A stretch of DNA of 44,008 nt from Pseudonocardia terrae (GTDB lineage Bacteria > Actinomycetota > Actinomycetes > Mycobacteriales > Pseudonocardiaceae). The translations under genes and the position numbers were made by a program. The notes beneath the pieces were generated by a model. It saw only the letters and a program-made list of their open reading frames with translations, was not told where the DNA came from and searched no databases. Shown here one piece after another: positions 1-7,740 of this stretch (its first letter is position 1; each line of letters begins with the position of its first letter). Where the stretch lies: contig NZ_JAJTTE010000054.1 of NCBI RefSeq assembly GCF_021343995.1, positions 1 through 44,008 on the forward strand, given 5' to 3'.

Positions 1-1
1 C

Positions 2-706
2 GGGCGGCACGGCGGGGGTGAGCGTGCGGTCGTCGGGGGTGGTCAGGGCGACCTCCAGGAACTCGGTGAACAGCAGGGGCCGGTCGTCGGACCGCGCGGC
101 CACCTCGACGCGGAGCGGGAGGCCCGACCCGGGGTCGCACCAGACGTCGATCCGACCGACCGTGGTGGCCGGGTCGGCGGGCGTGATCCGGAACCCCGCG
201 GCCGAGTACCCCGCGATCCGGCGCGGATCCACGGACGTCACGGGGTCGGCCCGGGTGAGTCCGACGAGCCGGCGCGCCAGCTCGGACGGGACCAGGTCGG
301 CGGCGCGGGGCAGCCGGACCGGGGTCTCGCCCTCGACCGTCGTCAGTTGGTTCGCGCCGAAGTCCCAGAGGTACTCGCGCCCGTCCCGGCGGTAGGTGTC
401 GCGCTCGCCCGCCGGGGTGAGCTCGTCGACCCGCCAGAGGTCCGGGCCCGCCACGTACGCCCGCAGCTGAGTGACCCCGGTGAACCGCGCCGTGACCTGC
501 TCCAGCGCCGGGATCTCGGGCAGCCCTAGCCGTCCGGTGCTCTCGGCGTACCCGACGTGCGGCGGGATCCCGGCCAGCACGCGGGCGCGCAGGGCCTCGG
601 CGGGCTCGTCCGATCCGGCCGCCGGCAGCGTGACCGCGGCCGCGCCGACGATCGCCGCGGTGCCGGCGGCGACCAGCACCCAGCGTCGCGTCACCCGAGC
701 AGCCAT
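2..706 (-). CDS. LolA/RseB-like membrane-anchored protein, C-terminus off window
   Basis: The frame is open from an ATG at 706 to the left edge, so about 235 residues are visible and the C-terminus is missing. A strong GGAGGGGG ribosome-binding site precedes the ATG. Residues 1-30 are two Arg-rich turns followed by one hydrophobic segment (WVLVAAGTAAIVGAAAVTLP), suggesting a signal anchor with the rest outside the membrane. The remainder is polar, beta-rich and full of Asp, Arg and Thr, with patches such as YLWDFGANQLTTVEG. That resembles the lipoprotein-carrier (LolA) or RseB/MucB-like fold common beside ABC transporters and sigma factors in actinobacteria. The neighbour that would confirm this lies outside the window. 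The family assignment is by general resemblance only. Confidence 0.7.
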   Translation of the reverse strand, partial: MAARVTRRWVLVAAGTAAIVGAAAVTLPAAGSDEPAEALRARVLAGIPPHVGYAESTGRLGLPEIPALEQVTARFTGVTQLRAYVAGPDLWRVDELTPAGERDTYRRDGREYLWDFGANQLTTVEGETPVRLPRAADLVPSELARRLVGLTRADPVTSVDPRRIAGYSAAGFRITPADPATTVGRIDVWCDPGSGLPLRVEVAARSDDRPLLFTEFLEVALTTPDDRTLTPAVPP

Positions 707-752
707 CCCCCTCCAGACTGCCAGCCACGGGTGAAGCCCGCGTACGCGCGGC

Positions 753-1619
753 TCACGAGGGCGTCGCGTGGCTCTGCAACGCGGGGGAGCGGGCGAGCAC
801 GAACACCCCGACGACGATCAGCGCGGCACACCCCAGGGCACCGGCCAGCCGCGCGCCCGTCGCCGTCGTCTCGCCGAACACGACGACGCCCCAGACGACC
901 GCGACGATCGGGTTGGTCAGCGTGGTCCCCGGCTCGACGGCGACGAGGGAGCCCGCGGCCAGCGCGTTCTGCAGCAGGTAGAACGACACCAGCCCGGCGG
1001 CCACCGCCGCGTAGGTCTGCCAGGTCGTGAGCGCGGCCGCCGGGCCGAGGTGGGCGATCCGCCGGCCCGCGCCGGCGAAGAGCGCCCCGGTCAGGCCGTA
1101 GCCCACCCCGCTGGCGACGCCCAGCAGCGCGGCGCGGGTCTCCCCGCCGGTGCGCCAGCCGGCGACGGCCAGCCCGGTCATGACGGCGAGCAGCACCCCC
1201 GCGCCGATCGCCCACACCGACCCCGGCACGTCCAGCGGCTGCCCTCCGCCGGGGTCGAGCAGGGCGACGAAGCCGCCCAGCGACGCGGCCAGCAGGACCA
1301 CGCCGGCCCAGTCCCGCCACCCGAGCCGGCCCCCGAGGAACAGCGCGGACCCGAGCACGGCGAGCGGCAGCTCGGTGACCAGCAGCGGCTGCACCGACGC
1401 GATCCGACCGAGTGAGAGCGCCGTGATGTGCGAGACCAGCCCCGCGAGGCTGACCAGGACCCCGAGCAGCCACCGGGGCCGGCGCAGCAGCCGCACCAGC
1501 AGCCGCACCGACTCGTGCGGGTCGCTGGTCTCGTGCCGCGCGGAGCTGCGCTGGAGCACGTCGCCCGCCGCGGCGGCCAGCCCCGCCCCCGCGGCCAGGC
1601 CGATGGCCAGACCCGTCAC
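753..1619 (-). CDS. DMT-superfamily (EamA-like) transporter
   Basis: A 288-residue integral membrane protein with about ten hydrophobic helices and two similar halves, the usual size and layout of drug/metabolite transporters. The first helix (MTGLAIGLAAGAGLAAAAG) is followed by a charged loop with ETSDPHESVRLLVRLLRR. Helix-end motifs such as ITALSLGRIASVQPLLVTE and the second-half VAVEPGTTLTNPIVAVVWG are typical of EamA proteins. I chose the GTG at 1619 because the hydrophobic domain begins there and a G-rich ribosome-binding site lies about 8 bases upstream. The open frame runs much further upstream, but that part is antisense to hrcA and has no family signal. The substrate cannot be told from sequence. 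It lies 46 bp upstream of, and in the same direction as, the LolA-like gene. Confidence 0.85.
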   Translation of the reverse strand: MTGLAIGLAAGAGLAAAAGDVLQRSSARHETSDPHESVRLLVRLLRRPRWLLGVLVSLAGLVSHITALSLGRIASVQPLLVTELPLAVLGSALFLGGRLGWRDWAGVVLLAASLGGFVALLDPGGGQPLDVPGSVWAIGAGVLLAVMTGLAVAGWRTGGETRAALLGVASGVGYGLTGALFAGAGRRIAHLGPAAALTTWQTYAAVAAGLVSFYLLQNALAAGSLVAVEPGTTLTNPIVAVVWGVVVFGETTATGARLAGALGCAALIVVGVFVLARSPALQSHATPS

Positions 1620-1949
1620 CGCCCATCCCCCCGTCCAGTCCGCGTCGGCGGGTCCGCCCGCCGGCCCGAGCCGGTGCGCGGGCAGGCCGGGCGATACCTG
1701 GTCGGCGCGGTGGTGAAACCCCGCGCGAGCAGCGTCACGCCGCGTCACCGGCCAGAACCCCAGGTAGGCGCGCTCCGGAGGCCGAGTCGACAGCCGATCG
1801 CAAGGCTCCCGGCGACCGGAAGGGTTGAGCGGGGGCGGCGCAGAATCCTGAGCCGGGTCACACCTCGCGTCCGGGCGGCGGCGGGTTCCTTCCGCATAGA
1901 CTGGACGAACGTCCGGTGACGTGTGCGGGTCAGCAGGGAGGTGTGTGCG
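1620..1949. other. Intergenic region between the DMT transporter and hrcA
   Basis: About 330 bp between divergent genes with no convincing reading frame. A GGCGGG/CCCGCC hairpin at 1647-1662 lies just upstream of the transporter start. A -10-like TAGACT sits at 1897-1902 and a short inverted repeat GGACG-AA-CGTCC at 1903-1914, near the expected hrcA transcription start. I searched for a CIRCE element (TTAGCACTC-N9-GAGTGCTAA) and did not see one. Confidence 0.5.
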
Positions 1950-2969
1950 GTGAACGCCGACGAACGCCGCTTCGCGGTCCTCCAGGCGATCGTGGCGGAC
2001 TACGTCTCGACCCAGGAACCCGTGGGTTCCAAGGCGATCGTGGACCGGCACAACCTCGGCGTCTCCAGTGCCACGGTCCGCAACGACATGGCCGCGCTCG
2101 AGGAGGAGGGGCTGATCGCCCAGCCGCACACCAGCGCGGGCCGCATCCCGACCGACAAGGGCTACCGGCTCTTCGTCGACCGGTTGGCGCAGGTCAAGCC
2201 GCTGTCGGCCGCCGAGCGCAAGGCCGTCCAGACCTTCCTCGAGGGCGCGCTCGACCTCGACGACGTGCTCCGCCGCAGCGTGCGGCTGCTCGCGCAGCTG
2301 ACGCGGCAGGTCGCCGTCGTCCAGTACCCGACGCTGACCCGTTCCACGGTCCGCCACCTGGAGGTCGTCCAGCTCACGCCCGCGCGGCTGATGCTGGTGC
2401 TGATCACCGACTCGGGGCGCGTGGACCAGCGGATGGTCGACCTGGGGCAGGTCGTCACCGAGGAGGACACCTCCCGGCTGCGTGCCCTGCTCAACCAGGC
2501 CCTGGCCGGCCGGCGGCTGGCCGACGCGTCGGCGCGGGTCGCCGAGCTGCCGCCGTCGGCGCCGAACGAGCTCCGCGACGTCGTCCTCACGGTCTCCACG
2601 GTGTTGATCGAGACGCTGGTGGAGCACCCGGAGGAGCGCCTGGTCCTGGGCGGCACCGCGAACCTCACGCGCAACTCCGCGGACTTCCCGGGGTCGCTGC
2701 GGCAGGTCCTGGAGGCGCTCGAGGAGCAGGTCGTGGTGCTGAAGCTGCTGGCCGCGGCGCAGGACCCGGGCCTGGTCACGGTGCGGATCGGTGAGGAGAA
2801 CGAGTCGGCCGACCTGCACACGGCCTCGGTCGTGTCGATCGGCTACGGGCCGGGCACGGTCGTGGGCGGAATGGGGGTCGTCGGACCGACCCGGATGGAC
2901 TACCCGGGCACGATGGCGGCGGTGCACGCCGTCGCCCGGTACGTGGGTGAGATCCTGACAGGGCGCTAG
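1950..2969 (+). CDS. hrcA: Heat-inducible transcription repressor HrcA
   Basis: A 339-residue protein matching HrcA along its whole length. The N-terminal winged helix is clear (YVSTQEPVGSKAIVDRHN, then SSATVRNDMAALEEEGLI and HTSAGRIPTDKGYRLFVD). The GAF-like dimerisation domain follows, and the C-terminus ends with the typical GPTRMDYPGTMAAVHAVARY. HrcA represses groE/dnaK-type chaperone genes at CIRCE elements and is itself kept active by GroEL. The GTG at 1950 was chosen for its GGGAGG site 7 bases upstream and because it gives the usual family start (NADERRFAVLQAIV). A GTG at 1923 is in frame but poorer. dnaJ follows after 50 bp, the standard hrcA-dnaJ pair. No CIRCE is visible here, so its targets are probably elsewhere. 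Confidence 0.97.
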   Translation: MNADERRFAVLQAIVADYVSTQEPVGSKAIVDRHNLGVSSATVRNDMAALEEEGLIAQPHTSAGRIPTDKGYRLFVDRLAQVKPLSAAERKAVQTFLEGALDLDDVLRRSVRLLAQLTRQVAVVQYPTLTRSTVRHLEVVQLTPARLMLVLITDSGRVDQRMVDLGQVVTEEDTSRLRALLNQALAGRRLADASARVAELPPSAPNELRDVVLTVSTVLIETLVEHPEERLVLGGTANLTRNSADFPGSLRQVLEALEEQVVVLKLLAAAQDPGLVTVRIGEENESADLHTASVVSIGYGPGTVVGGMGVVGPTRMDYPGTMAAVHAVARYVGEILTGR

Positions 2970-3019
2970 GAGTCGCGGGACTCACCGAGCTGAGCTGAGC
3001 TGTCGAGCACAGAAGGATC

Positions 3020-4195
3020 ATGGGGACTTCGAGGGTGGCACGGGACTACTACGGCATCCTGGGCGTGGAGCCCGGCGCGGATGCCGCCGAACTGAAGCGG
3101 GCCTACCGCAAGCTGGCCCGGGAGCTGCACCCGGACGTCAACCCGGAACCGGGCGCGCAGGAGCGCTTCCGCGAGGTCAGCACGGCCTACGAGGTCCTGA
3201 CGGATCCGGAGAAGCGGCGGATCGTCGACCTGGGCGGCGACCCGCTCGACAACGGTCGTGGTGGCGGCGGCGCCGGCGGGGGCGACCCGTTCAGCGCGTT
3301 CGGCTTCGGCGACATCATGGACGCCTTCTTCGGCGGTGCCGCGGGCGGCCGCTCGCGCGGGCCGCGCAGCCGGGTGCAGCCCGGGGCCGACGCGCTCATC
3401 CGCATGCAGCTGACGCTGGAGGAGTGCGCCACGGGCGTGCAGCGCGAGCTGACCGTCGACACCGCGGTGCTCTGCTCGGAGTGCGGCGGCGACGGCTGCG
3501 CTCCCGGCACACGCCCGCACACCTGCGAGACCTGCGACGGCCGCGGCGAGATCCAGAGCGTCCAGCGGTCGTTCCTCGGCCAGGTCGTCACGTCGCGCCC
3601 CTGCCCGACGTGCCGGGGCCTGGGCGAGGTCATCCCGGAGCCGTGCCGGCAGTGCGCGGGCGACGGGCGGGTGCGCTCGCGGCGCAGCGTCGGCGTCCGG
3701 ATCCCGGCCGGCGTGGCCGACGGCATGCGGGTGCGGCTGGCGGGCCAGGGCGAGGTCGGCGCGGGCGGCGGCCCGGCCGGTGACCTGTACGTCGAGGTCG
3801 AGGAGATCGCGCACGAGGTCTTCCAGCGCGACGGCGCCGACCTGCACGTGCGCCTGCCGCTGCCGATGACCGCGGCCGCGCTGGGCGCCACGCTCCCGCT
3901 GCCGATGCTCGACGGCTCCACCGAGGACCTGCACGTCGAGCCGGGCACGCAGGCCGGGACGCTGCGCACGCTGCGCGGGAAGGGCATGCCGAGGCTGCGC
4001 TCCACCGGCCGGATCGACGGGCACGGGGACCTGATCGTGCACGTCGACGTCACCGTCCCCACCAAGCTCGACAAGGAGCAGACCGAGCTGCTGCGGCAGC
4101 TGGCGAAGCTGCGTGGCGAGGAGCAGCCGGACCTGGCCGTCGGCGCCCGCAACGGGCACGGGCTGTTCGCCCGGCTGCGGGACTCCTTCCGGTAG
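3020..4195 (+). CDS. dnaJ: Molecular chaperone DnaJ (DnaJ2 type)
   Basis: A 391-residue type I J-protein that stimulates the DnaK ATPase and holds unfolded clients. The J domain (residues 8-70) carries the HPD motif in ELHPDVNPEP. A Gly/Phe-rich linker with DPFSAFGFGDIMDAFFGG follows. The zinc-binding domain has all four CxxCxGxG repeats (CSECGGDG, CETCDGRG, CPTCRGLG, CRQCAGDG). The two substrate-binding beta domains complete it. Two starts are possible: the ATG at 3020, preceded by AGAAGGA, and a GTG at 3035 that gives the family-typical VARDYYGILG. I list the longer form. It follows hrcA in the same direction, as in the hrcA-dnaJ2 pair of mycobacteria. Confidence 0.97.
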   Translation: MGTSRVARDYYGILGVEPGADAAELKRAYRKLARELHPDVNPEPGAQERFREVSTAYEVLTDPEKRRIVDLGGDPLDNGRGGGGAGGGDPFSAFGFGDIMDAFFGGAAGGRSRGPRSRVQPGADALIRMQLTLEECATGVQRELTVDTAVLCSECGGDGCAPGTRPHTCETCDGRGEIQSVQRSFLGQVVTSRPCPTCRGLGEVIPEPCRQCAGDGRVRSRRSVGVRIPAGVADGMRVRLAGQGEVGAGGGPAGDLYVEVEEIAHEVFQRDGADLHVRLPLPMTAAALGATLPLPMLDGSTEDLHVEPGTQAGTLRTLRGKGMPRLRSTGRIDGHGDLIVHVDVTVPTKLDKEQTELLRQLAKLRGEEQPDLAVGARNGHGLFARLRDSFR

Positions 4196-4202
4196 GCGGC
4201 CG

Positions 4203-4967
4203 GTGAGCACCGCCCCGCTGTTCCTGGTGGGGGAGCTGCCTGCGGCCGGGACCGTCGTGCTCGACGGGCCGGAGGGCCGGCACGCCGCCGCGGTCAAGCG
4301 GATCCGGGTCGGCGAGGTCGTGCAGCTGGGCGACGGCCGCGGTGCCGTCGCCCGGGCCCACGCCGTCGCCGTCGCCAAGGACTCCGTGGAGTTCGCGCTC
4401 GACGAGGTGGCCCACCATCCCGCGCCCGCCCCGCGCGTCGTGCTCGCGCAGGCGCTGGTGAAGGGCGACCGCGGCGAGCTGGCCGTGGAGCTGGCCACCG
4501 AGGCGGGCGTCGACGCGATCCTGCCGTGGCGGGCGGCGCGGTGCGTCGCGCGCTGGGAGCAGGGCCCGCGCGGCGAGAAGGCGCTGGCCCGCTGGCGCTC
4601 GACGGTCCGCGAGGCCGGCAAGCAGGCCCGCCGGCCGTGGATCCCCGAGGTGGGCGACCCCGTCACCACCGCCGACCTCGTCGCGCGCGGCGGACCCGCC
4701 CTGGTGCTGCACGAAAGGGCCGACGCGGTGCTCTCGGCCGCCGACCTGCCGGCGGAGGGCGAGGTGCTGCTCGTCGTCGGGCCGGAGGGCGGCGTCTCGG
4801 ACGAGGAGCTGGCCGTGCTCACCGCCGCCGGCGCCCGCACGGTCCGGCTGGGGCCGGAGGTGCTGCGCGCCTCGACCGCCGCCGCGGTGGCGCTCGGGGC
4901 CATCGGCGTGCTGACCGAACGGTGGCGTGATCGGGACCACGTGGCGCACACCGCACCGACTGCGTGA
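4203..4967 (+). CDS. rsmE: 16S rRNA (uracil1498-N3)-methyltransferase RsmE
   Basis: A 254-residue SPOUT-class methyltransferase that uses S-adenosylmethionine to methylate U1498 of 16S rRNA in the 30S subunit. The N-terminal PUA-like RNA-binding part has GPEGRHAAAVKRIRVGE. The C-terminal knot carries the cofactor-binding signatures VVGPEGGVSDEE and LGPEVLRASTAAAVALG. REAGKQARRPWIPEV matches the family's conserved ExxKQxxR region. The GTG at 4203 lies 7 bp after the dnaJ stop codon, so the two genes are probably co-transcribed. That is the standard hrcA-dnaJ-rsmE order. Confidence 0.96.
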   Translation: MSTAPLFLVGELPAAGTVVLDGPEGRHAAAVKRIRVGEVVQLGDGRGAVARAHAVAVAKDSVEFALDEVAHHPAPAPRVVLAQALVKGDRGELAVELATEAGVDAILPWRAARCVARWEQGPRGEKALARWRSTVREAGKQARRPWIPEVGDPVTTADLVARGGPALVLHERADAVLSAADLPAEGEVLLVVGPEGGVSDEELAVLTAAGARTVRLGPEVLRASTAAAVALGAIGVLTERWRDRDHVAHTAPTA

Positions 4968-4985
4968 CTGCGCAAGGAGCTGGTC

Positions 4986-4991
4986 TAGGCT
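4986..4991 (+). promoter_or_regulatory. Candidate -10 box upstream of the cyclase gene
   Basis: TAGGCT fits the actinobacterial TANNNT -10 consensus and lies just after rsmE. It would start a transcript about 140 nt upstream of the next gene, running through the hairpin at 5074-5111. No convincing -35 box is visible. Confidence 0.3.
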
Positions 4992-5073
4992 CGGGGCGGC
5001 TCACCCACCCCCCTGGTGAGCACCGGTCCCGCAGCTCGGATACCGATGCCGCGGGAGCCGTCCACGAGGCGGC

Positions 5074-5111
5074 CGCGCCGCGACGATCCTCCCCCCGGTC
5101 GTCGCGGCGCG
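5074..5111 (+). terminator. 13-bp perfect GC-rich hairpin after rsmE
   Basis: CGCGCCGCGACGA at 5074-5086 is the exact reverse complement of 5099-5111, with a 12-nt loop (TCCTCCCCCCGG). There is no U-tract, as is common in high-GC actinobacteria. Its position between rsmE and the promoter of the next gene suggests an intrinsic terminator for the hrcA-dnaJ-rsmE operon. Confidence 0.6.
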
Positions 5112-5125
5112 CCACGGGGACTCAG

Positions 5126-5131
5126 TAGGTT
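5126..5131 (+). promoter_or_regulatory. -10 box for a leaderless cyclase transcript
   Basis: TAGGTT ends 6 bases before the ATG at 5138 and no Shine-Dalgarno sequence is present. Transcription would start at or next to the A of the ATG. Confidence 0.55.
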
Positions 5132-5137
5132 CCGGCC

Positions 5138-5911
5138 ATGCCCGTCCTGCAGGAGCTGCTCTCCGCCCTGTCCTCCCGGCGCGTCGAGGTCGTCGACCTC
5201 ACCGCCCCGCTGCACTCCGGTACGCCGATCCTGCAGCTGCCGCCGCCGTTCGCGAACACGATCCCGTTCTCGCTGTCCGAGATCAGCCGTTACGACGAGC
5301 GCGGCCCGGCCTGGTACTGGAACGACATCCACACCGGTGAGCACAGCGGCACCCACTTCGACGCCCCCGTGCACTGGGTGACCGGCCGGGACGGCGAGGA
5401 CGTCTCGCAGGTGCCCGCGGCGCGGCTGCTCGCCCCCGCCGCCGTGCTCGACTTCTCCGCCGAGTCCGCCGCCGACCCGGACTTCCTGCTCGAGATCGAC
5501 CACGTCAAGACGTGGGAGGCCGAGCACGGCCCGCTGCCCGAGGGCGGCTGGCTGCTCTACCGGACCGGCTGGGACGCCCGCTCCGCCGACGCCGAGGCCT
5601 TCCTCAACGCCGACGAGAACGGCCCGCACACCCCCGGCGTCTCGGTCGAGTGCGCGACCTGGCTGGCGGAGGAGGCGCCGATCATGGGGTTCGGCACCGA
5701 GACCGTCGGCACGGACGCCGGGGCCGCGCACTCCTTCGACCCGCCCTTCCCGTGCCACTCCTTCCTGCTCGGGGCGGGGAAGTACGGGCTCACCCAGCTG
5801 CAGAACCTCGCCGCGCTGCCGCCGACCGGGGCCGTGCTGCTCACCTCGCCGCTGCCGATCGTCGGCGGCTCGGGCTCGCCGGCGCGGGTGCTGGCGCTGG
5901 TGGAGCGCTGA
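5138..5911 (+). CDS. Cyclase family protein (kynurenine formamidase-like metal hydrolase)
   Basis: A 257-residue protein of the cyclase/kynurenine formamidase superfamily. The family metal-binding motif HSGTHFDAPVH is at residues 69-79. Further typical segments are WLLYRTGWD and the GFGTETVGTDAGAAHSFDPP region, which precedes a conserved His (FPCHSFLL). These enzymes hydrolyse amides or cyclic substrates with bound Zn or Mn. A tryptophan-catabolism role is not supported by neighbours: no tryptophan dioxygenase or kynureninase is present. The thiamine-diphosphate enzyme follows after 7 bp, so the two probably act in one pathway. The gene appears leaderless. Confidence 0.88.
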   Translation: MPVLQELLSALSSRRVEVVDLTAPLHSGTPILQLPPPFANTIPFSLSEISRYDERGPAWYWNDIHTGEHSGTHFDAPVHWVTGRDGEDVSQVPAARLLAPAAVLDFSAESAADPDFLLEIDHVKTWEAEHGPLPEGGWLLYRTGWDARSADAEAFLNADENGPHTPGVSVECATWLAEEAPIMGFGTETVGTDAGAAHSFDPPFPCHSFLLGAGKYGLTQLQNLAALPPTGAVLLTSPLPIVGGSGSPARVLALVER

Positions 5912-5918
5912 TCGTCCG

Positions 5919-7541
5919 GTGAACGTCTCGGAACTGGTCGGGCGGACCCTCGCGGAGCTGGGCGTCGGGCACGTGTTCGGGGTCGTGGGGAGCGGGAACT
6001 TCCACGTCACGAACGCCCTGCGGGCAGCCGGGGTGCCGTTCACCGCGACCCGGCACGAGGGCGGCGCGGCGACGATGGCCGACGCCTTCGCCCGCATGTC
6101 CGGGCTCCCCGCGGTGCTCAGCGTCCACCAGGGATGCGGGCTGACCAACGGGCTCACCGGCGTCACGGAGGCCGCGAAGAGCCGGACCCCGCTCCTCGTC
6201 CTCGCCGCCGACACCGCCGGGTCCGCGGTGCGCTCCAACTTCCGGATCGACCAGGACGCGCTGGTCACGGCGGTCGGTGCGGTCGCCGAGCGGGTGCACT
6301 CGCCGGAGACCGCGCTCACCGACACCGCCCGGGCGTACCGGACCGCGGTCGAGCAGCGCCGCACCGTGGTGCTCAACCTGCCGCTCGACGTCCAGGCCGC
6401 GCCCGCCGAGCCCGCCCCGGTGCCCGTGCTCCCGCCCGTCGCCCCGCCGCGGGCGTCGGCCGAGGGGGTCGCCGCCCTGGCCGAGCTGCTCGCCGGGGCG
6501 GAGCGGCCGGTCTTCGTCGCCGGCCGCGGGGCCCGCGGGGCCCGGGAGGAGCTGCGCGCCCTCGCGGAGGCGTCCGGCGCGCTGCTGGCCACCTCCGCGG
6601 TGGCCTCCGGGCTGTTCCACGACGACCCGTGGACGCTCGGCATCTCCGGCGGGTTCGCCTCGCCGCTGACCGCCGAGCTGATCGCCGACGCCGACCTCGT
6701 CGTCGCGTGGGGGTGCGCGCTGACGATGTGGACGACCCGGCACGGCCGGCTGATCGGCGACGCGGCCCGGGTGGTCCAGGTGGACCTGGACGTCGACGCG
6801 CTCGGCGCCCACCGGCCCGTCGACCTCGGGCTGGTGGGCGACGTCGCCGCCACCGCCGCGGACCTGCTCGGCGCCGTCTCCCGCCGCACGGGCTACCGCA
6901 CGCCCGAGGTCCGGGCGGCGATCGCCGAGCGCGGACGGCTGCGGGACGTCCCGTACACCGACCTCACCGGGCCCGAGGGCATCGACCCGCGCACGCTGAC
7001 GATCGCCCTCGACGACCTGCTCCCGGTCGAGCGGGTCGTCGCCGTCGACTCCGGCAACTTCATGGGTTACCCGGCCGCCTACCTGCAGGTTCCCGACGAG
7101 TTCGGGTTCTGCTTCACGCAGGGCTACCAGTCGATCGGCCTCGGCCTGGCCACGGCGGTCGGCGCGGCGCTGGCCCGGCCGGACCGGCTGGCCGTCGCGG
7201 CGCTCGGCGACGGCGGGGCGCTGATGGGCGCCGCCGAGCTGGACACGGTGGCCCGGCTCGGGATCCCGATGGTGGTCGTGGTCTACGACGACCGGGCCTA
7301 CGGGGCCGAGGTGCACCATTTCACCGGGGCCGACCACACCACCGTGCGGTTCCCGGAGACGGACATCGCCGCGATCGGGCGGGGCTACGGGCTCGACGCG
7401 GTGACCGTCCGGACCCCGGCCGACCTCAAGGGCGTCGAGGACTGGCTGGCCGGGCCCCGGAGCCGGGCCCTGCTGGTCGACGCCAAGATCGCGTCCGACG
7501 GCGGGTCCTGGTGGCTGCAGGAGGCCTTCCGCGGGCACTAG
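5919..7541 (+). CDS. Thiamine-diphosphate-dependent enzyme (acetolactate synthase/benzoylformate decarboxylase superfamily)
   Basis: A 540-residue protein with the three-domain layout of this superfamily. The Pyr domain has the cofactor-activating Glu at residue 47 (ATRHEGGAATMADAFAR). A central Rossmann-like domain follows, then a PP domain with GDGG at residue 430. The usual GDG-X(24-27)-NN magnesium and cofactor motif ends here in YDDRAYG, so Asp replaces the last Asn positions. No FAD-specific features are obvious. It starts at a GTG 7 bp after the cyclase stop codon, so the two are almost certainly co-transcribed. Known members decarboxylate 2-keto acids, ligate aldehydes or cleave cyclic 1,3-diketones. 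The substrate here is unknown. A 21-bp inverted repeat begins inside the last codons. Confidence 0.88.
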   Translation: MNVSELVGRTLAELGVGHVFGVVGSGNFHVTNALRAAGVPFTATRHEGGAATMADAFARMSGLPAVLSVHQGCGLTNGLTGVTEAAKSRTPLLVLAADTAGSAVRSNFRIDQDALVTAVGAVAERVHSPETALTDTARAYRTAVEQRRTVVLNLPLDVQAAPAEPAPVPVLPPVAPPRASAEGVAALAELLAGAERPVFVAGRGARGAREELRALAEASGALLATSAVASGLFHDDPWTLGISGGFASPLTAELIADADLVVAWGCALTMWTTRHGRLIGDAARVVQVDLDVDALGAHRPVDLGLVGDVAATAADLLGAVSRRTGYRTPEVRAAIAERGRLRDVPYTDLTGPEGIDPRTLTIALDDLLPVERVVAVDSGNFMGYPAAYLQVPDEFGFCFTQGYQSIGLGLATAVGAALARPDRLAVAALGDGGALMGAAELDTVARLGIPMVVVVYDDRAYGAEVHHFTGADHTTVRFPETDIAAIGRGYGLDAVTVRTPADLKGVEDWLAGPRSRALLVDAKIASDGGSWWLQEAFRGH

Positions 7542-7604
7542 GCCGTGGTGAAGAAGTCCCTGATCACGAAGCCCATCGATCGCGACTTCTTCACCACGGC
7601 CTAG
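7538..7604. repeat. Perfect 21-bp inverted repeat with 25-nt loop
   Basis: The arms 7538-7558 and 7584-7604 are exact reverse complements, beginning CTAGGCCGTGGTGAAG. The left arm overlaps the TAG stop codon of the thiamine-diphosphate enzyme. The loop contains TGATCA, ATCGAT and CGATCG palindromes. There is no U-tract. It could be a strong terminator or a mobile palindrome. The arms are less GC-rich than the surroundings. Confidence 0.85.
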
Positions 7605-7670
7605 CCCGCTGCTCCGCCGCCCGGGCGTGCGACGGGCCGAATGGCGGGGCGGATCGTCGGTGCCCGGCGG

Positions 7671-7676
7671 TAACAT
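7671..7676 (+). promoter_or_regulatory. Candidate -10 box for phoH
   Basis: TAACAT matches TANNNT and predicts a start near 7683, giving phoH a leader of roughly 58 nt. No clear -35 box is visible. Confidence 0.35.
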
Positions 7677-7740
7677 CGGCAGGAGGAGCGGGCCGAGGCG
7701 GGCCCGGAGCAGAGCAGCAGGAAGCAGGCGACCAGACCAC

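Noticed and set aside
1860..1950. CIRCE element before hrcA
   Set aside because: No TTAGCACTC-type inverted repeat is present; only a 5-bp inverted repeat near the predicted start.
753..2927. A 724-residue minus-strand open frame covering hrcA
   Set aside because: Only the part below 1619 resembles a protein family; the rest is antisense to hrcA and reflects the GC-rich third-position bias.
2966..4975. A long minus-strand frame antisense to dnaJ and rsmE
   Set aside because: Low-complexity Ser/Ala/Arg product with no family signal; both plus-strand genes are certain.
5138..5911. Naming the cyclase kynurenine formamidase (kynB)
   Set aside because: No other tryptophan-degradation gene is linked and the superfamily is functionally broad.
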